A DNA stretch of 64,000 bases from Microvelia longipes (GCA_018340805.1 JACMZG010001913.1:21542048-21606047); one strand, 5' to 3'. Shown: positions 10,463-21,846, counted from the stretch's first letter. Notes: generated by a model not told the origin, from the letters alone. Numbers and translations: made by a program.

Positions 10463-11409
10463 GTAACATTGATAAAATATTTATTAATTTTGGTAAAACA
10501 CATTTGTTGAATAAAGGAGTGAAAAATATTTTAAACTTTGTATGTATATTTCTTTTTTTAAATATTGGGGTTCAAGAAACTAATTCATGTCTTCATTAGT
10601 AGTAATTTTCTTTTAAAAAATTACTAAAAATTAAATTAAGAGGTTTAGAAAAGGTAATAGTAATTTATGCAGCAAGGGAGTAACGAATATTATTATTTCC
10701 CTGAGCAGTTAGTTGGCTCCTAAGGCGAAAGCCGAGGAAACCAAAGATTTTAACTCCAAGATATTTATATGTTTAACTCTAAAGGCAAAGCTGATGGAGG
10801 TAATTGCGAGGGGAAAATAGCATTTTACTCCTAAAATTTTATTTTCAGACGTTATATTATTATTTTAATACGTTCTGTTGTATTTTAATTTAATTTGTTT
10901 TGTCGGCCCCCCATACATTTTGGGATCCCCCCCCCAAAAAAAATATACCTCCAAATAACTTCTTTTGGCCTGAAATGGATTCTGAGCCAATAAAAAATCC
11001 CTAAAATTAATGAAACTTAGGGTACTTTTTTTGGTAGTTGAGTTAACTTTGGGTATCGCATGCAACATCAGATTTTGTAAAAAATATAAAAAAGTTAATT
11101 GAAAGCTATATTTTTATTTGGTTCTTTGGGTTATAGAGAAGAATTCAAGACATTTTATAAAAATTCCAAATAAACTCATCTAAATATTTTAAGAACTTAA
11201 TAAACTCTTCTAAATATATTAAAAGCAGTCCTTTATATCCTAAGCACTAAGCAGGGTTTCATACTTAATTGTCCATCACCAAATTGTTTAAAGGCATAAA
11301 AGATTACAAAATATACCTGAAGTATAGAAGATTAGGTAGCAGTTAGATGCTTAAAACAGACTTCAAATAACATCCGAACTTCATTGTTTTTGTTTGTTTT
11401 ATTTTGTAG

Positions 11410-11633
11410 GCTTGGTTGTAAAATGTCACGAATCAAGACTTCTGGATAAAAATAGGCAGTTAGCTCGTGAAAAGCTCGTAACGAAATTGGATAATCATTT
11501 CAATGGAGATCTCAGTGTTGAAGCACAAATAAAATCTGCTACTGCTAAAGAGAAACAAAAGAGGGATGCAAAGTCTAAGAGACACAGAGAACTTAAAGAA
11601 AAATATAAAAATCTAATGGAAGAAAATAATTAA
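11410..11633 (+). CDS. MTRFR: MTRFR terminal exon 2 (basic C-terminal tail)
   Basis: Seen: a 3' splice site ATTTTGTAG ends at 11409. The exon opens in phase 1 and completes the glycine codon begun in exon 1a or 1b (PTG|LVVKCHESR). LVVKCHESRLLDKNRQLARE matches the conserved VVKCHQTRS region after the GGQ loop. A lysine/glutamate-rich helix follows (KEKQKRDAKSKRHRELKEKYK), like the ribosome-binding tail of this family. Stop TAA is at 11631-11633. The acceptor fits both upstream catalytic exons, so alternative use is structurally possible. Confidence 0.92.
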
Positions 11634-13753
11634 ACATTTCTATTCTTAAGGCTTGTCTAATGAATAAGGAATATAAAATGCTCTAATAGGTTCCGAAACC
11701 TTAAGCAAGAATTTATATTGAATATAAGTAAAATATTAAATGAAATGCAGTTTCAGATTTTTGTATATTTTTTGCTTAGAGCTGGAGGTATTTTAGTATT
11801 CATTAATTTTACCTTCCTTTTTAAGTGGTGTAGCATATAGAAGGGTATATATATGGAATTTTTTCACTGTAGTTTTAATTATAAAGTACATATTCATAAG
11901 ATTTAAAGTGCATTGCTTTCTTTTGTTTGTAAGTATTGTTAGTAAACTAAAAAAGCATGTATTTAATAAAAATATTGAAAATAAAAATATTTTCAATTTA
12001 AAAAATGAAATTTGATATGCTTTTAGTAGAAATATTTGTTAGTCATGAATTAAAAATGTAGACACTTTTTAACTATTTCAAAGGAAAAACACTTCACACT
12101 TTTTCATTAGATACAAAAATGTCATTATATTTTTTCTCAGAAAAACAAACAGAAAGAAAAATCTAAATATTAAATAAAAACCCTACATATTATTGTTCTT
12201 TTTTCTTTATTATTATTTATCAAGAATTTTTTCCTAGCAACATGTTTTTTTAGAATTTTATATCTGGTTTTATCACTATTTTTTTTTTAATTATTAAATG
12301 CGTTGGTGATTCATAAATATAAAATAATTAACCTACGTATTCAATTTTTCTCTCTTCTTCCTTTCTCTCTTTTTTATTCAGGATCATTTTATTCATAATT
12401 TCTTATTAATCCTGAAAAAATATTAGTTTTAAAAAGAATTTATTAATTGGTTAGTTTAATTATAAGTATAAGAAGTAAAAGAAAAGTGTTCAAATGCAGC
12501 CACCGTTGCCCATATTAAAGCTTTATTTCAATATAAAATCATTATAGAATATTTTTTTATATAAGAATTTTAATTCTATTTACTAATTTGGATTTATGTA
12601 CTTCAGGTAAATAAATTACCATAGTTATAAACATTTATTCGTATATTTAATACATATAACATTTAATAGAAATAATATTAAAAATACTAGTAAAATCCTG
12701 TTACAAGTCTGAATACAAAATTATTCTCTTTTTATATTTTTTTCTTATTCATAGTTACAGTAATATAAATAATAATCATAATAAATTACACAATAATACA
12801 CATTTCCAAGTTTTAAGTACGATAAAAGAAAAGATAATATGTTTTATAATATGAGTCAATCACTTGTACTAGTTTTATAAATGAAACATAGACCAAATGA
12901 ATTCTATTTAAGGCGAATTTGAGAGACACAATAAAATTAAAGAGGCTATATTTACCGCAAGTTGAAGAAGCAATAGAAAAATCAGCTACCGTTGATACTT
13001 GCTGTTGGATATGAAAATCAAACACCAAGTATCGACGTTAGCTGATTCATCAAGATATATTAATTCTGGGATTGCTATCCTGAAGTCTGTTTAAATCGTA
13101 GCTTCATACTACTTTACCAGAATATTCTAGTGTTCTACCAAAACATCCACTACTTTTTTTATACATTTTATAGGCATGATTTAAACCCTTTGCATTCTTG
13201 TAGAAGCATTGGCCATAGTGATTAGACTTGTTACTGAAATAGGAAAAAACTATATTTTTTAATATTTTAAATGCATTAATAATGACCTTGTTTGTATTTG
13301 TTAATTAGTGTAGTGTACCTATATTGTCAGAGTATTCAATATCCAGTGAAACTATCAAACAATTCGCATAGTGTTTGATATAGAATCTAATGAGGTCCTT
13401 GATTTAGACAAAAGTAGATTGGTAATACATAAACCAGGTTCATATATTATTTTAACTTAGTATTAATTGATACAATGTTATGAAATCATGAGTTTAAATA
13501 AATCAAATCCAGTGCTTCCATTTCTTGTATAAAGTGTGTAAGCTCAAAAAACACTAAAATAAATAATTCTGATTCCCTCTTAAATCTGAAACCAAGAGAA
13601 AATGTGCTTTTGTTTTTAAGCTATTTAAAGGGATAACCACAATAAATTAGTATTTAAATTAATATAAATTAACAATGATTGAAACAATACCAAAAGAATA
13701 AATTTCTATATAATTTCTTTACATTTGAGTCAGATTTCAACCTCTGTCTCAAA
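11634..13753. other. AT-rich intergenic sequence after MTRFR
   Basis: No gene or repeat recognised. Short open frames here are AT-biased and carry no family signature. Confidence 0.5.
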
Positions 13754-13892
13754 TGATATAGTATATATTTTTCTTCCTTTCTCGCTTCTCTACAGCACTG
13801 ATGATGGCTGTTAGCAGTCGAAAGCCGGCTTTGTAAATATAGTTTTACACTTGTGGAGAGATTGTCGCTTTATTTATTTATTTCTTTATAAG
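13754..13892 (+). mobile_element. Solo arm of the 8.3-kb foldback family with hammerhead-like motif
   Basis: A single arm matching the right arm and loop of the element at 8276-8720: TTCCTTTCTCGCTTCTCTAC, then the motif, then TTGTGGAGAGA and a GCTTTATTTATTTA end. The hammerhead-like core is complete: CTGATGA 13798-13804, stem II GGCTG/CAGTC, GAAA 13820-13823, GCCGGC, U. No inverted partner is nearby. Confidence 0.75.
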
Positions 13893-14039
13893 TTTTAGCA
13901 TTAAATCATAATCAAATTGGTTTATCTGTTTTCAATTAAATTATTATTTTATTTTAAATAAGTTAATTAATACCGAAACATCTTTTTGTAGAAAACCATA
14001 ATAATTTAGAAAAAGGAACTGACTGTTCTACAAGTTATT

Positions 14040-14235
14040 TTAATGGAAGCTGTATATTTCATCGCCTTTGGTTGATTTTCAGGCTATATCCTCAAAAAGT
14101 TATTTAATTAACTGAAGTATTTAACTACTATATTCATAAAAATGTAAAATATTTTTTTTTTAGAAATGTTGTTTAAATAACCTTTTAAGGATCCAGCCTG
14201 AAGATGACCCAAAGGGGGTCAAAACATATATCTTT
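14040..14235. mobile_element. Degenerate inverted pair with CCTGAAGATGACCC-type motif
   Basis: The plus copy at 14196-14225 reads CCTGAAGATGACCC, AAAG, GGGGTC, then AAAA where a hammerhead would have GAAA. The minus copy at about 14050-14095 reads CCTGAAAATCAACC, AAAGG, GATGAAATATA. Stem II is clear in the plus copy. Both cores are mutated. Confidence 0.45.
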
Positions 14236-14989
14236 CTTCAAAATAAGTGTAGATCTGAAGTCAACCCCATTTACAATCAAAAATGTTCACAAAATGTAAT
14301 TGCATATTATATAACACGGTTTACTAAGGGATTGTGGGTTTGAAGGGATCTAGTTTCTTCAGAGTATCCAAACATATAAGTATAGTGACATCAATTAAAA
14401 AACATACTACACATTTATGTTTTGGCAAAAAACATTTACACTATTCTATTTATTTACAAATCAGATACATTGACCCTGTTATTTTTATAAGCCTATGTAA
14501 ATATCGTTGTTTGCATTATGTTCTTATACTAAGTAGCCAATAAGGTTCTTAAAGTGCACAATTTTTTCAATATTTTGAGGAAACATTAAGTCTAGCAAGT
14601 GTTATTATAAAACACATAATCATAAAAAACATTTCTTAGTGTTATTATAAAGTCTAGCAAAACTATAAAATTTAATAATCTATTCTACGTTAATACATAC
14701 ACCTTCACATAGTTGCTATAAAAGACATGACATATATTCAACTGATTTGCAAAAATTGAAGAAAAAAATGTGTATTGTTAGTCTCATAAAAGTGCTAATT
14801 GGCACAATTAGATCATTCCTACAACTTGTTTTTTAAATAATCAATTAAATTCTGAATTTATGTATTGAAATGCATTTAAATGCCTATAGTAAACATCAGA
14901 ATCGATTAATTAAACAGGTACTTAGAGTAATTAATTTTTGACACTTCAAGCTTCAAGTAGATAGCAAGCTTGTAATCAAATTAAGGTAA

Positions 14990-15140
14990 GCACAGTAAAA
15001 GCTTAAAATAACCTTTAAGTAGGCACACTATAAGCTTAAAATAAGCTGTTAGTAGGCTTACTTTAAGCTTAAAGTAGACATAATATAAGCTCAAAATAAG
15101 CTGTTAGTAGGCTTACTTTAAGCTTAAAGTAGGCATAACT
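14990..15140. repeat. 55-bp tandem repeat rich in AAGCTTA
   Basis: Two near-identical units start at 15031 and 15086 (period 55). A diverged partial unit lies before them. Each unit contains AATAAGCTGTTAGTAGGC and TTTAAGCTTAAAGTAG. Confidence 0.85.
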
Positions 15141-16981
15141 TGGAAACTTTTTTAATTATTTCAATTTTATTTATTTTAATTACTATCTTAAATAGTTTTA
15201 CTGAAAATTAGAATTATTCTGAATCCAATATAATAAATTTCTCTAATTCTTTAAATGTATGAAGATCAATTAATAAAAATAAATAAATTAAAACAAAATA
15301 AATAAGGTAATCATTGTATAATACTGACTACTTAATATATTGACATCAATCTAATATTGGTCAATTTCATTCTTTAACGTAGATATATTTATTGTTTAAT
15401 CTTTAAAAGACGGTAACCCTAACATGAAAGACAATTATTACTGAATAACTATAATTTTCTTTATAATTTAAACTTATATTATTTATACTTATAACACCAA
15501 ATATTACACATATAATATAGTTATTTAAACTTAAAACTAAGTCAATAAATTAATTTTATGAGAACTGTGAAATTTTAAATGCGTGTAATTATTATGCATA
15601 TTTTTAAGATCACTTAAAGCAGGGACACTATAGCCGTTGAATTGTAGAAAAGAAGAAGAATTTACTTTTATGTCAACTAGGCAACTCTATAACTCTCTAA
15701 GTAGACACATCTTTGAGCATATTAGACATTTATTTCAATTTTGCAGAAGGCTTAAAAAAAGTGAATGAGGAGATTTTTGTAAAGTGATTATTATTGATTT
15801 CAAAATTTATTTTTGCCTCAATTTGCTTGTCAATAAACATGTTATTGCAGCAATAAAGTCACCCTTATTAGTAGAATAATATAGTCTACTATTTCACCCC
15901 TCTACTTTAATAAAATGTTGATGGCACCAATGAGAAAACCTATATAAAGCTACATTTAAAAATTATTGTTTTTTACGCACCAATAGTGTAAAGTTTGTCA
16001 TAAATCCCTGAGCAATAAAGTTGATTCCTGAAGGCAAAAGACAAGGGAATTATGAATGTTAAGTCTCTAGGCAAAGCCCAGAGACTAATTTATTGGTTTC
16101 CATGGTGTACCTACAGTCTATCGTTTAGTTTAAAAATCCTCAAGGTCATAAGTATTTTGGGGATTGACCAATCAGAGAAGCCGCTGCCAACCTCTCACTT
16201 AAATAGAGAAAAAATCCCTACCACATTAACCGCTGTAGGGAAAAAACCTTCTTCCCGGCAATCATTTACTTTGTTAGTGGTTCTTCTTTTGATTACATAG
16301 TTTTGAAAACTACGTTCAAATTAATCTTAAGAATTATATTTTAAAATAAAACTACACAAAAGAAATGTAAAAAAACATCGCCAAGAAAATGCAGTTAAAA
16401 TAACCTGATTTGTTTACATAGTTTTTTCCCGCTCCCTTCTTTCAGGGATTTTTTTCCCTAAGATCAGTGGTGTCTAAACTGACCTGTCAAGATTTTTAAA
16501 CTAAACTATAGACTGTAAAGTATATTAATATATATTTAATTATTGCTCTGGGAGTTGTGACAATTTGCTCTTGAGGTGTGTACATGTTTTTACCTTCAAA
16601 AGAGAGAAAATCAACAAATTAATGATTTGTTGATATGAATAAATAAATTATTGGTTTTCTTAATATATTTGTCAAGACACCAAGTTTTAAATTTAGTATA
16701 TATTTTTGTACCTTTTTATATTTTGTAGGTAACAAATCTAACTTGACTGCCCTAGCTTCTTGGACTATATCTTCAGGAATATCATAATATAGTTCATCTA
16801 TGTCTACAATTTTTCTTCCATTATTAATAAGTCTTTTCTGTATTTAATTTCTACACTACTTGAAAAAAATTTAACATAGTTAACAAAAAAAATTGTCAAA
16901 AAACGAATTTTCGTTAACTAACGAACTTTTTAAAAAGAAACATATTATTGAAGAGTCATGTAAGAAATCATAGAAATATAT
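15141..16981. other. AT-rich intergenic sequence
   Basis: No gene recognised. A G+C hairpin with 11-bp arms (one mismatch) and an AAA loop lies at 16062-16086, inside a short module that recurs near 10.7, 27.6 and 56.2 kb. Confidence 0.5.
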
Positions 16982-17317
16982 TACTAGAGGGGGCCTATCG
17001 GTTGAATTTTGAAACATTGAAAAAGTAACCTGAACACCTTCAATTATTAATATAATGTAGTAAAAAGTACAAATATTAAAACTTATTTAGTAACATATTT
17101 ACTACTAATGTTAGTTAGTAACATATTCAGTAACTTATTTTGAAGAACATTTATAATACAAAAACACAATCGTGTGAAAAGCATGACACTATTGATTTGT
17201 TGTACCATAACTTACTCATAGAAGAGGGTTCAATGAGGTTACACAGACCCCCTGAGAGCTCCAAAATTATGTTTCAGGCCTCTTAATGTAATAAAATAGG
17301 CTATGCCCCCTCTTGTA
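16982..17317 (-). mobile_element. MITE family A, copy 1 (CTAGAGGGGGC ends)
   Basis: Inverted ends TACTAGAGGGGGCC (left) and TACAAGAGGGGGC (right, reverse-complemented) flank about 336 bp, with TA as likely target duplication. The same sequence recurs at 35649-35907 and, truncated, at 46718-46870. Shared internal blocks include GTAACCTCA and TGAAGGTGTTCAGGTTAC. Confidence 0.8.
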
Positions 17318-17755
17318 TGAGTATAAGAATATAAATCTTAGAATATATCTCTATGTAAGAAATATATAAATTAGAGGCGCCAACATAAATCTTCCAAAAA
17401 TCCAACCAAATAAAGTTTTGCTGTTCTATTTAAGTTGGCTACACTTATCATCAAGGAGTTAAATTTTTACTTTCTGTTACTGGACAAAGCTGTTAAATAA
17501 CACTTTACAATCTATAGACCTTGTTTTCCCTCCGATTGGAGGTAAATTTAATTAACTTGGTATACATTAAGCAACAATAGGACTTTCAATCAATCCCAGA
17601 CTAGAAGTGAGACTTTATATCTATCCTAGACTAGAAGTAGGACTTTCTATCACTAGAAGTTTTGGGCTGGATTTAAAATGAGTGGATTCTAAAGAATAAA
17701 TATCTAAAGAAATCCTTGTTCTATTTTACAGAAACAGCACTCACAAATAAAGAAC

Positions 17756-17915
17756 TTATAACATATTAGTACAGTCTGTTTTAAGGGAAACAATAACTGA
17801 TCCATTAGATACTCGATGTGAACCACCAACCATAGTCAGGTTGGTAGCAGTGCTTACAGCACTCTCCCTCTTTTTACTGCTTCCAGAGCCTCGTGGATCA
17901 TTTCTGGCACTCAGT
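17756..17915 (-). CDS. Class B GPCR (DH44/CRF-receptor-like), last coding exon
   Basis: Seen: the acceptor ATGGTTTTAG ends at 17916. The first base completes an arginine codon split with the exon at 19734. The exon encodes 52 residues to a TAA stop at 17758-17756: a Ser/Gly/Lys-rich cytoplasmic tail containing RGSGSSKKRESAVSTATN and ending DCTNML. Phase and frame agree exactly with the upstream exon. The tail likely carries phosphorylation and desensitisation sites, which is inference from its Ser/Thr content. No AATAAA hexamer was found just downstream on this strand. Confidence 0.8.
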
Positions 17916-18478
17916 CTAAAACCATAAACAATCACAGAAATAAATAAATTTTAAGAATTTGTAGAGGAGGGTTATTTATCAAGAATAAATAAGTAACAAT
18001 TTATATTTTATGAAAATATCACAGGTAGTAGAGTAGTTAACAAGGTATAAGAAATGAAAATGGAATGGAGAAATGAGTTCTCCAGAAAAATTATATATTA
18101 AGAATGAGAATGCTTTCAATCAAGCTCAAGACCATCCTCAATGGCTTAATAATAGTCTCATACTTGATTGGAAGAGTTTGTTAAAATATTTTTTGGAAGA
18201 GACCTTTTTCAATAGTTGTGTAGAATAATTCAGCAGATAATCATTCATAAGCTAGTAATAAAAAAATCAATCACTTATTTCACTTTTGTTTTATAATATT
18301 TGAAACATAAAACCAAATCATAAATAAAGCTGAAATAAAATTTTCCACAGTTGAAAACAAAAATTTCCTAAGTAAACATAATAAAATTTGCTAAAAAATA
18401 CCCAAAAACAATAATAAATAAATAAATAATGTGTGTTTATATTAAATTACAAATACAAAACCAATTTGACATCAATGT

Positions 18479-18527
18479 TTAGAACAAATTAGGACTGACT
18501 CTGAAAAAATCAGTTCTTTCGCCCATC
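18479..18527 (-). CDS. Candidate alternative last exon of the class B GPCR
   Basis: A good acceptor, TTTTATTGCAG, ends at 18528. Entered from the 19734 exon in the matching phase, it adds 15 codons (MGERTDFFRVSPNLF) and a TAA stop. The frame match and tidy stop are suggestive, but a match at this length can arise by chance and no homology is recognised. Confidence 0.3.
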
Positions 18528-18755
18528 CTGCAATAAAAAAGAGTGCAATAGTAAAAAAAAACAAAGATAGAGAAAAATAAAATTGATTTAAATTAAATTT
18601 AAAACTAGCTTTAGTTGTAAACAAGTTAAATATTTTCTAGTAACCAAAATAACTTAAAAGATTAACAAAGTTAATCTTTGTTAAGAATTAGATGAGACCT
18701 TTGAAGAATTAGAGTATAGAAAATAAAATTTAAGGAAATAAACTATGAAAAAATA

Positions 18756-19283
18756 ACAATAATCACGGTTTAATTGATGAAGACTTCAGTCCTTTTTAAA
18801 ATTTATTTTAAATAAATTGATGAAGAGCTTTCGACCAGGGATCCTGAGCATTGTCAGTTCTTGAAAATGACAAAATGAAAAAGTTAGAAAATTAACAAAA
18901 TTTTGCATTTTTTTTATGTCACGTGTCTAACTATGTAAATAAATTTAAAATTAAATTACAAAAATGGGATGGTAAAGGAAAAATTAAGATTTTAAGATAA
19001 TTTTATTAATTATAATTATTTTATTAAGATGCTTATCTTAAAATCTTAATTATTCCTTTACCCTCCTTTTTTGTAATTTCATTTTAAATTTATTTACTTA
19101 GTTAGACACGTTACTTAAAAAAACATTCAAAATTTTATTAATTTTCAAACTTTATCATTTTGTCAATTTCAATAACTGACAAAGCATCATCAGCTTTCAT
19201 CCCTGGGTGAAAGCTCTTCATCAATTAATTTTAAATAAACTTTTAAAAAGGATTGAAGTCTTCATCAGTTTAATTGTTATTAC
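18756..19283. mobile_element. Foldback element, degenerate hammerhead-like arms
   Basis: About 260-bp arms run inward from GATGAAGACTTCA at both ends, with GATGAAGAGCTTTC and TGTCAGTT inside, and meet near 19015. The left arm holds a minus-strand CTCAGGA...GAAAGC remnant of a hammerhead core (18848-18829) with G5 changed. The right arm is rearranged around GCTTTCATCCC. It lies in a receptor intron. Confidence 0.7.
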
Positions 19284-19733
19284 AATTTATAACAGTCCAA
19301 AAAAGCTCTAAAGTTATGAAAAACTAACAATAAATTTTTAATTTTGAAACTTTTTCAAAATAAAAACAATAAACTAAAAATTAAAAGTAATAAACTATGT
19401 ACAACTTCTTATCACAAAATGCACATTGAAATATGGTTAGATGGTAACTGAGATTTCAGTTACAATTTTGCTCATTCCCAAGCTGTGTGTGGGATTGTTA
19501 ATGAGTAGCATTAAAAGTGTTGTCTAATTGTGGTGCATGAATATATTTCAAAAATATTAAATAGTATGATAATAACAATAAAATAAATTAAACCACTATA
19601 ACAAAGCAACATTTTTTTAAGACAAAAGAACTATTAAATGAATTCAAAATAACATAAAACTTTAAAATAATGTAATAAATTAAAATTTATTTAATACACT
19701 TAATAGAAGTGGTTCAATAAAGGTTTAGGTTAC

Positions 19734-19781
19734 CTAAAACTTTCTGTCTTCCCATGTGCCATATCTTTTGTTAGGGTATGC
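19734..19781 (-). CDS. Class B GPCR, C-tail exon
   Basis: A 48-base exon between acceptor TTTTTTCAG and donor AG|GTAACC. It is entered and left in phase 2, completing arginine codons at both ends and encoding HTLTKDMAHGKTESF between them. The TES(F/I)R motif recalls the C-tails of insect DH44 receptors. It is too short to recognise alone; support comes from the exact phase agreement with both neighbours. Confidence 0.75.
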   Translation of the reverse strand, partial: AYPNKRYGTWEDRKF

Positions 19782-20003
19782 CTGAAAAAAAAGTTGGGAA
19801 GTAATTTTATTAAAAAAATGATAGATTGCAGGGTTATAATTACTGACTCAAATTTAATGTAAAAATATAAAATGGAAATTGATATAGCACAAAACATAAT
19901 AGTTATAAATACATAAAATTAAACATTATCAATTTTAGACACCTTTAAAAATATATACTAACACTAACTAGTAACATGTAAGAACAATATTTCATCATCT
20001 AAC

Positions 20004-20028
20004 ACACACACACACACATATATATATT
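20004..20028. repeat. (AC)n/(AT)n microsatellite
   Basis: A run of AC dinucleotides passing into TATATATA inside a receptor intron. Confidence 0.9.
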
Positions 20029-20334
20029 TAAGTGAGAGTCACCTAGGAATGTAGCAAGCAACTATTCATGTTTTGCAAAACTTAAAAGCATCAAATGATA
20101 TACATATATGGCATGATTAAATAATACAACCACTGATTTAGTTTTAAAATAAAATTATATGGTATAACCAGAACAAAAAAAAAGTGGTTAGACAATGTAA
20201 TTTGGTTTTAAAACTGAAGCCTTTTATTATTTAACCATGCTTAACATACCACGAAATCTCCGACATAACAACTGATGATATGTATAGTAAAATATAATTT
20301 ATAGATGAATTAACAGTAAATGAACTACTAATAC

Positions 20335-20438
20335 CTTCTATCGATCTCTCGAAAGTCTCTCCACCTTACCATGTGATGAGTGAAAGCGTTTCTCACTTCT
20401 GTGTTGAGAAAACAGTAGAACAATGCTACTAGGAAACC
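20335..20438 (-). CDS. Class B GPCR, exon for TM7 end and helix 8
   Basis: The acceptor CATTATTTACAG ends at 20439. The frame [16 protein letters not shown] is the class B signature at the end of TM7, where (C/F)FLN(G/T)EV is conserved, followed by a basic helix 8 region ([18 protein letters not shown]). The exon ends AG|GTATTA in phase 2. A second GTAAGG donor lies inside, after HHM, so a shorter or alternative tail is possible. It follows the exon at 22516 in phase 0. Confidence 0.92.
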
Positions 20439-20582
20439 CTGTAAATAATGATTAACCAGATTTAAATTTCGAAAAACAAGAGCTATTAAAGGATTAAATT
20501 ATTCACCTAAAGCATTTTCGATTTAACAAGATGCCATTATTAGAGCATGAGAAAGAAAATAACTACAAATAAATTGGGTACA

Positions 20583-20670
20583 GGGGTATCTCAAATCTTT
20601 CCATCGAGATATCTGATCTGCTAGATACACTCATCCTCAACACTTCAGACTCAGCTTTGCTTGTCATTAC
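20583..20670 (-). mobile_element. Diverged partial copy of the 5S-derived SINE tail
   Basis: Holds GGGGTATCTCAAATCTTTCC and TTCAGACTCAGCTTTGCTTG, which resemble the tail and middle module of the SINE at 40639-40935. The 5S-like head is missing. Confidence 0.4.
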
Positions 20671-20884
20671 TCATAAAAAACAAAATAACTACAAATAAAT
20701 TGTTTGTTGGAAATAACTACAAAATAATTGTTGGAAATAACCGCCGTGTGACCATGATTGATGCTGCTTAACTTAAGTGCTGCTAGTTAACTTAAGACTG
20801 CTGACTGCTTGTTAAGTGATCCAACAATAATCATTGTTCTACCTGGCGTATTGAAATGAAATTACTGTTACCAACCCTTATTTA

Positions 20885-21389
20885 TTAATAAAAGAGAAAG
20901 AAGTCTCTCCACAAAAATATATTACTTTATAGCAAAGCGCTTTCAATCTAACAAGAGGTCATCAATGTATGTTTCAATTTGACTTTTGTACACATCTGAA
21001 AAGATGTTTTAAACAACAATTTTTTCTCTTATCTCTTATCAACCGGGCGATGAAAAATGAGTCTTACAGATCAGATATCAAAGATAGACAGTCTGATCTA
21101 TAACAGATGAGTCAATCTATGATATCTGATCTGTAAGACTCATCTATCACCCTCTTCTTTATTTAACACTCTGATGATGACCTCTTGTAAGGTAGAAATC
21201 GCTTTGCTATAAAGAAATATATTTTTAAATAAAAACAGATTAGTTACACAAAAGTCCTTTATTTTTTAATATATAATAAAGGACTTTTGTGTAACTAATC
21301 TGTTTTTATTTATATATTGTTTTACAAGTCCACAAATAAGAAACTTTTTAAATATATTTTTGTGGAGAGACTTCTTCCTGTTTTATTAA
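20885..21389. mobile_element. Foldback element with hammerhead-like motif and a nested palindrome
   Basis: The ends carry AAGTCTCTCCACAAAAATAT in inverted orientation, related to the CTCTCCACAAATG ends of the 8.3-kb foldback. The right arm has CTGATGA (21171-21177), a CC..GG stem II and GAAA (21195-21198), with a damaged stem III. The left arm keeps the stem III palindrome AAAGCGCTTT but has a damaged CTGATGA. The inner loop is itself an inverted repeat (AGTCTTACAGATCAGATATC). An 85-bp palindrome (21227-21311) splits the right arm. Confidence 0.75.
21227..21311. mobile_element. 85-bp near-perfect palindrome nested in a foldback arm
   Basis: The 37-bp arms are identical by eye (AAATAAAAACAGATTAG at the outside, AAAGTCCTTTATT inside), around an 11-bp AT centre. 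It interrupts the right arm of the 20.9-kb foldback, so it inserted later. Confidence 0.75.
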
Positions 21390-21649
21390 GATGAACTCCA
21401 TTAACCCTCACATTCCTCTATTATTAATTGAAATGAACTCTATTAACTTGGGGTAAAAGTTCGTCCAAACTTTTTCGGACTCGCTTATTCCTTTTTATTG
21501 CTCACCTTAGTTCTTTCTTATTTATTACATAAAGGGATACACTTGAACCAAATCGAATTATTTTTCAGTATGAACTTAAACTATTAATCGAATTTATTTG
21601 GAGCTGTATTTACATGTAGTTAAAAAGCATACTCAATTTTGTTGAACAC

Positions 21650-21846
21650 AGCAAATATATCTACTGTTTTCGTTGGATCATAAAAGTTAAGCAGCATTGA
21701 GCGAGGTCAGCCTGGATGGGTGACTGCTGGAAATATATAACGAATGTATTAATTATTGCCTCAGGACGAACAAAGCAAGTCCGAAGTAGTGAGAATGAGC
21801 ATAGTGAATCCGATGTCGTGGGGGAAAGTCCTAGGTACCCCGTAAC
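21650..21846 (+). mobile_element. 5S-rRNA-derived SINE, copy A
   Basis: The head matches the internal promoter of 5S rRNA: AAGTTAAGCAGC (A box, 21684-21695), GAGC, then GGTCAGCCTGGATGGGTGAC (C box, from 21705). The body holds a GGACGAACAAAGCAAGTCC module, and the tail reads CCGATGTCGTG ... GGTACCCCGTA. Heads of this type define SINE3-like elements transcribed by Pol III. Confidence 0.8.

Larger units (their letters stand above)
6105..11409 (+). other. MTRFR: MTRFR intron loaded with mobile elements
   Basis: A 5.3-kb intron between exon 1a and exon 2. It holds a TIR element (6671-7581), a Harbinger-like MITE with a nested foldback (8179-9117), a second foldback (9751-10059) and the duplicated exon 1b (about 10262-10462). 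The rest is AT-rich without recognisable content, apart from a G+C hairpin module near 10.7 kb and a C-run at 10927-10935. Confidence 0.8.
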
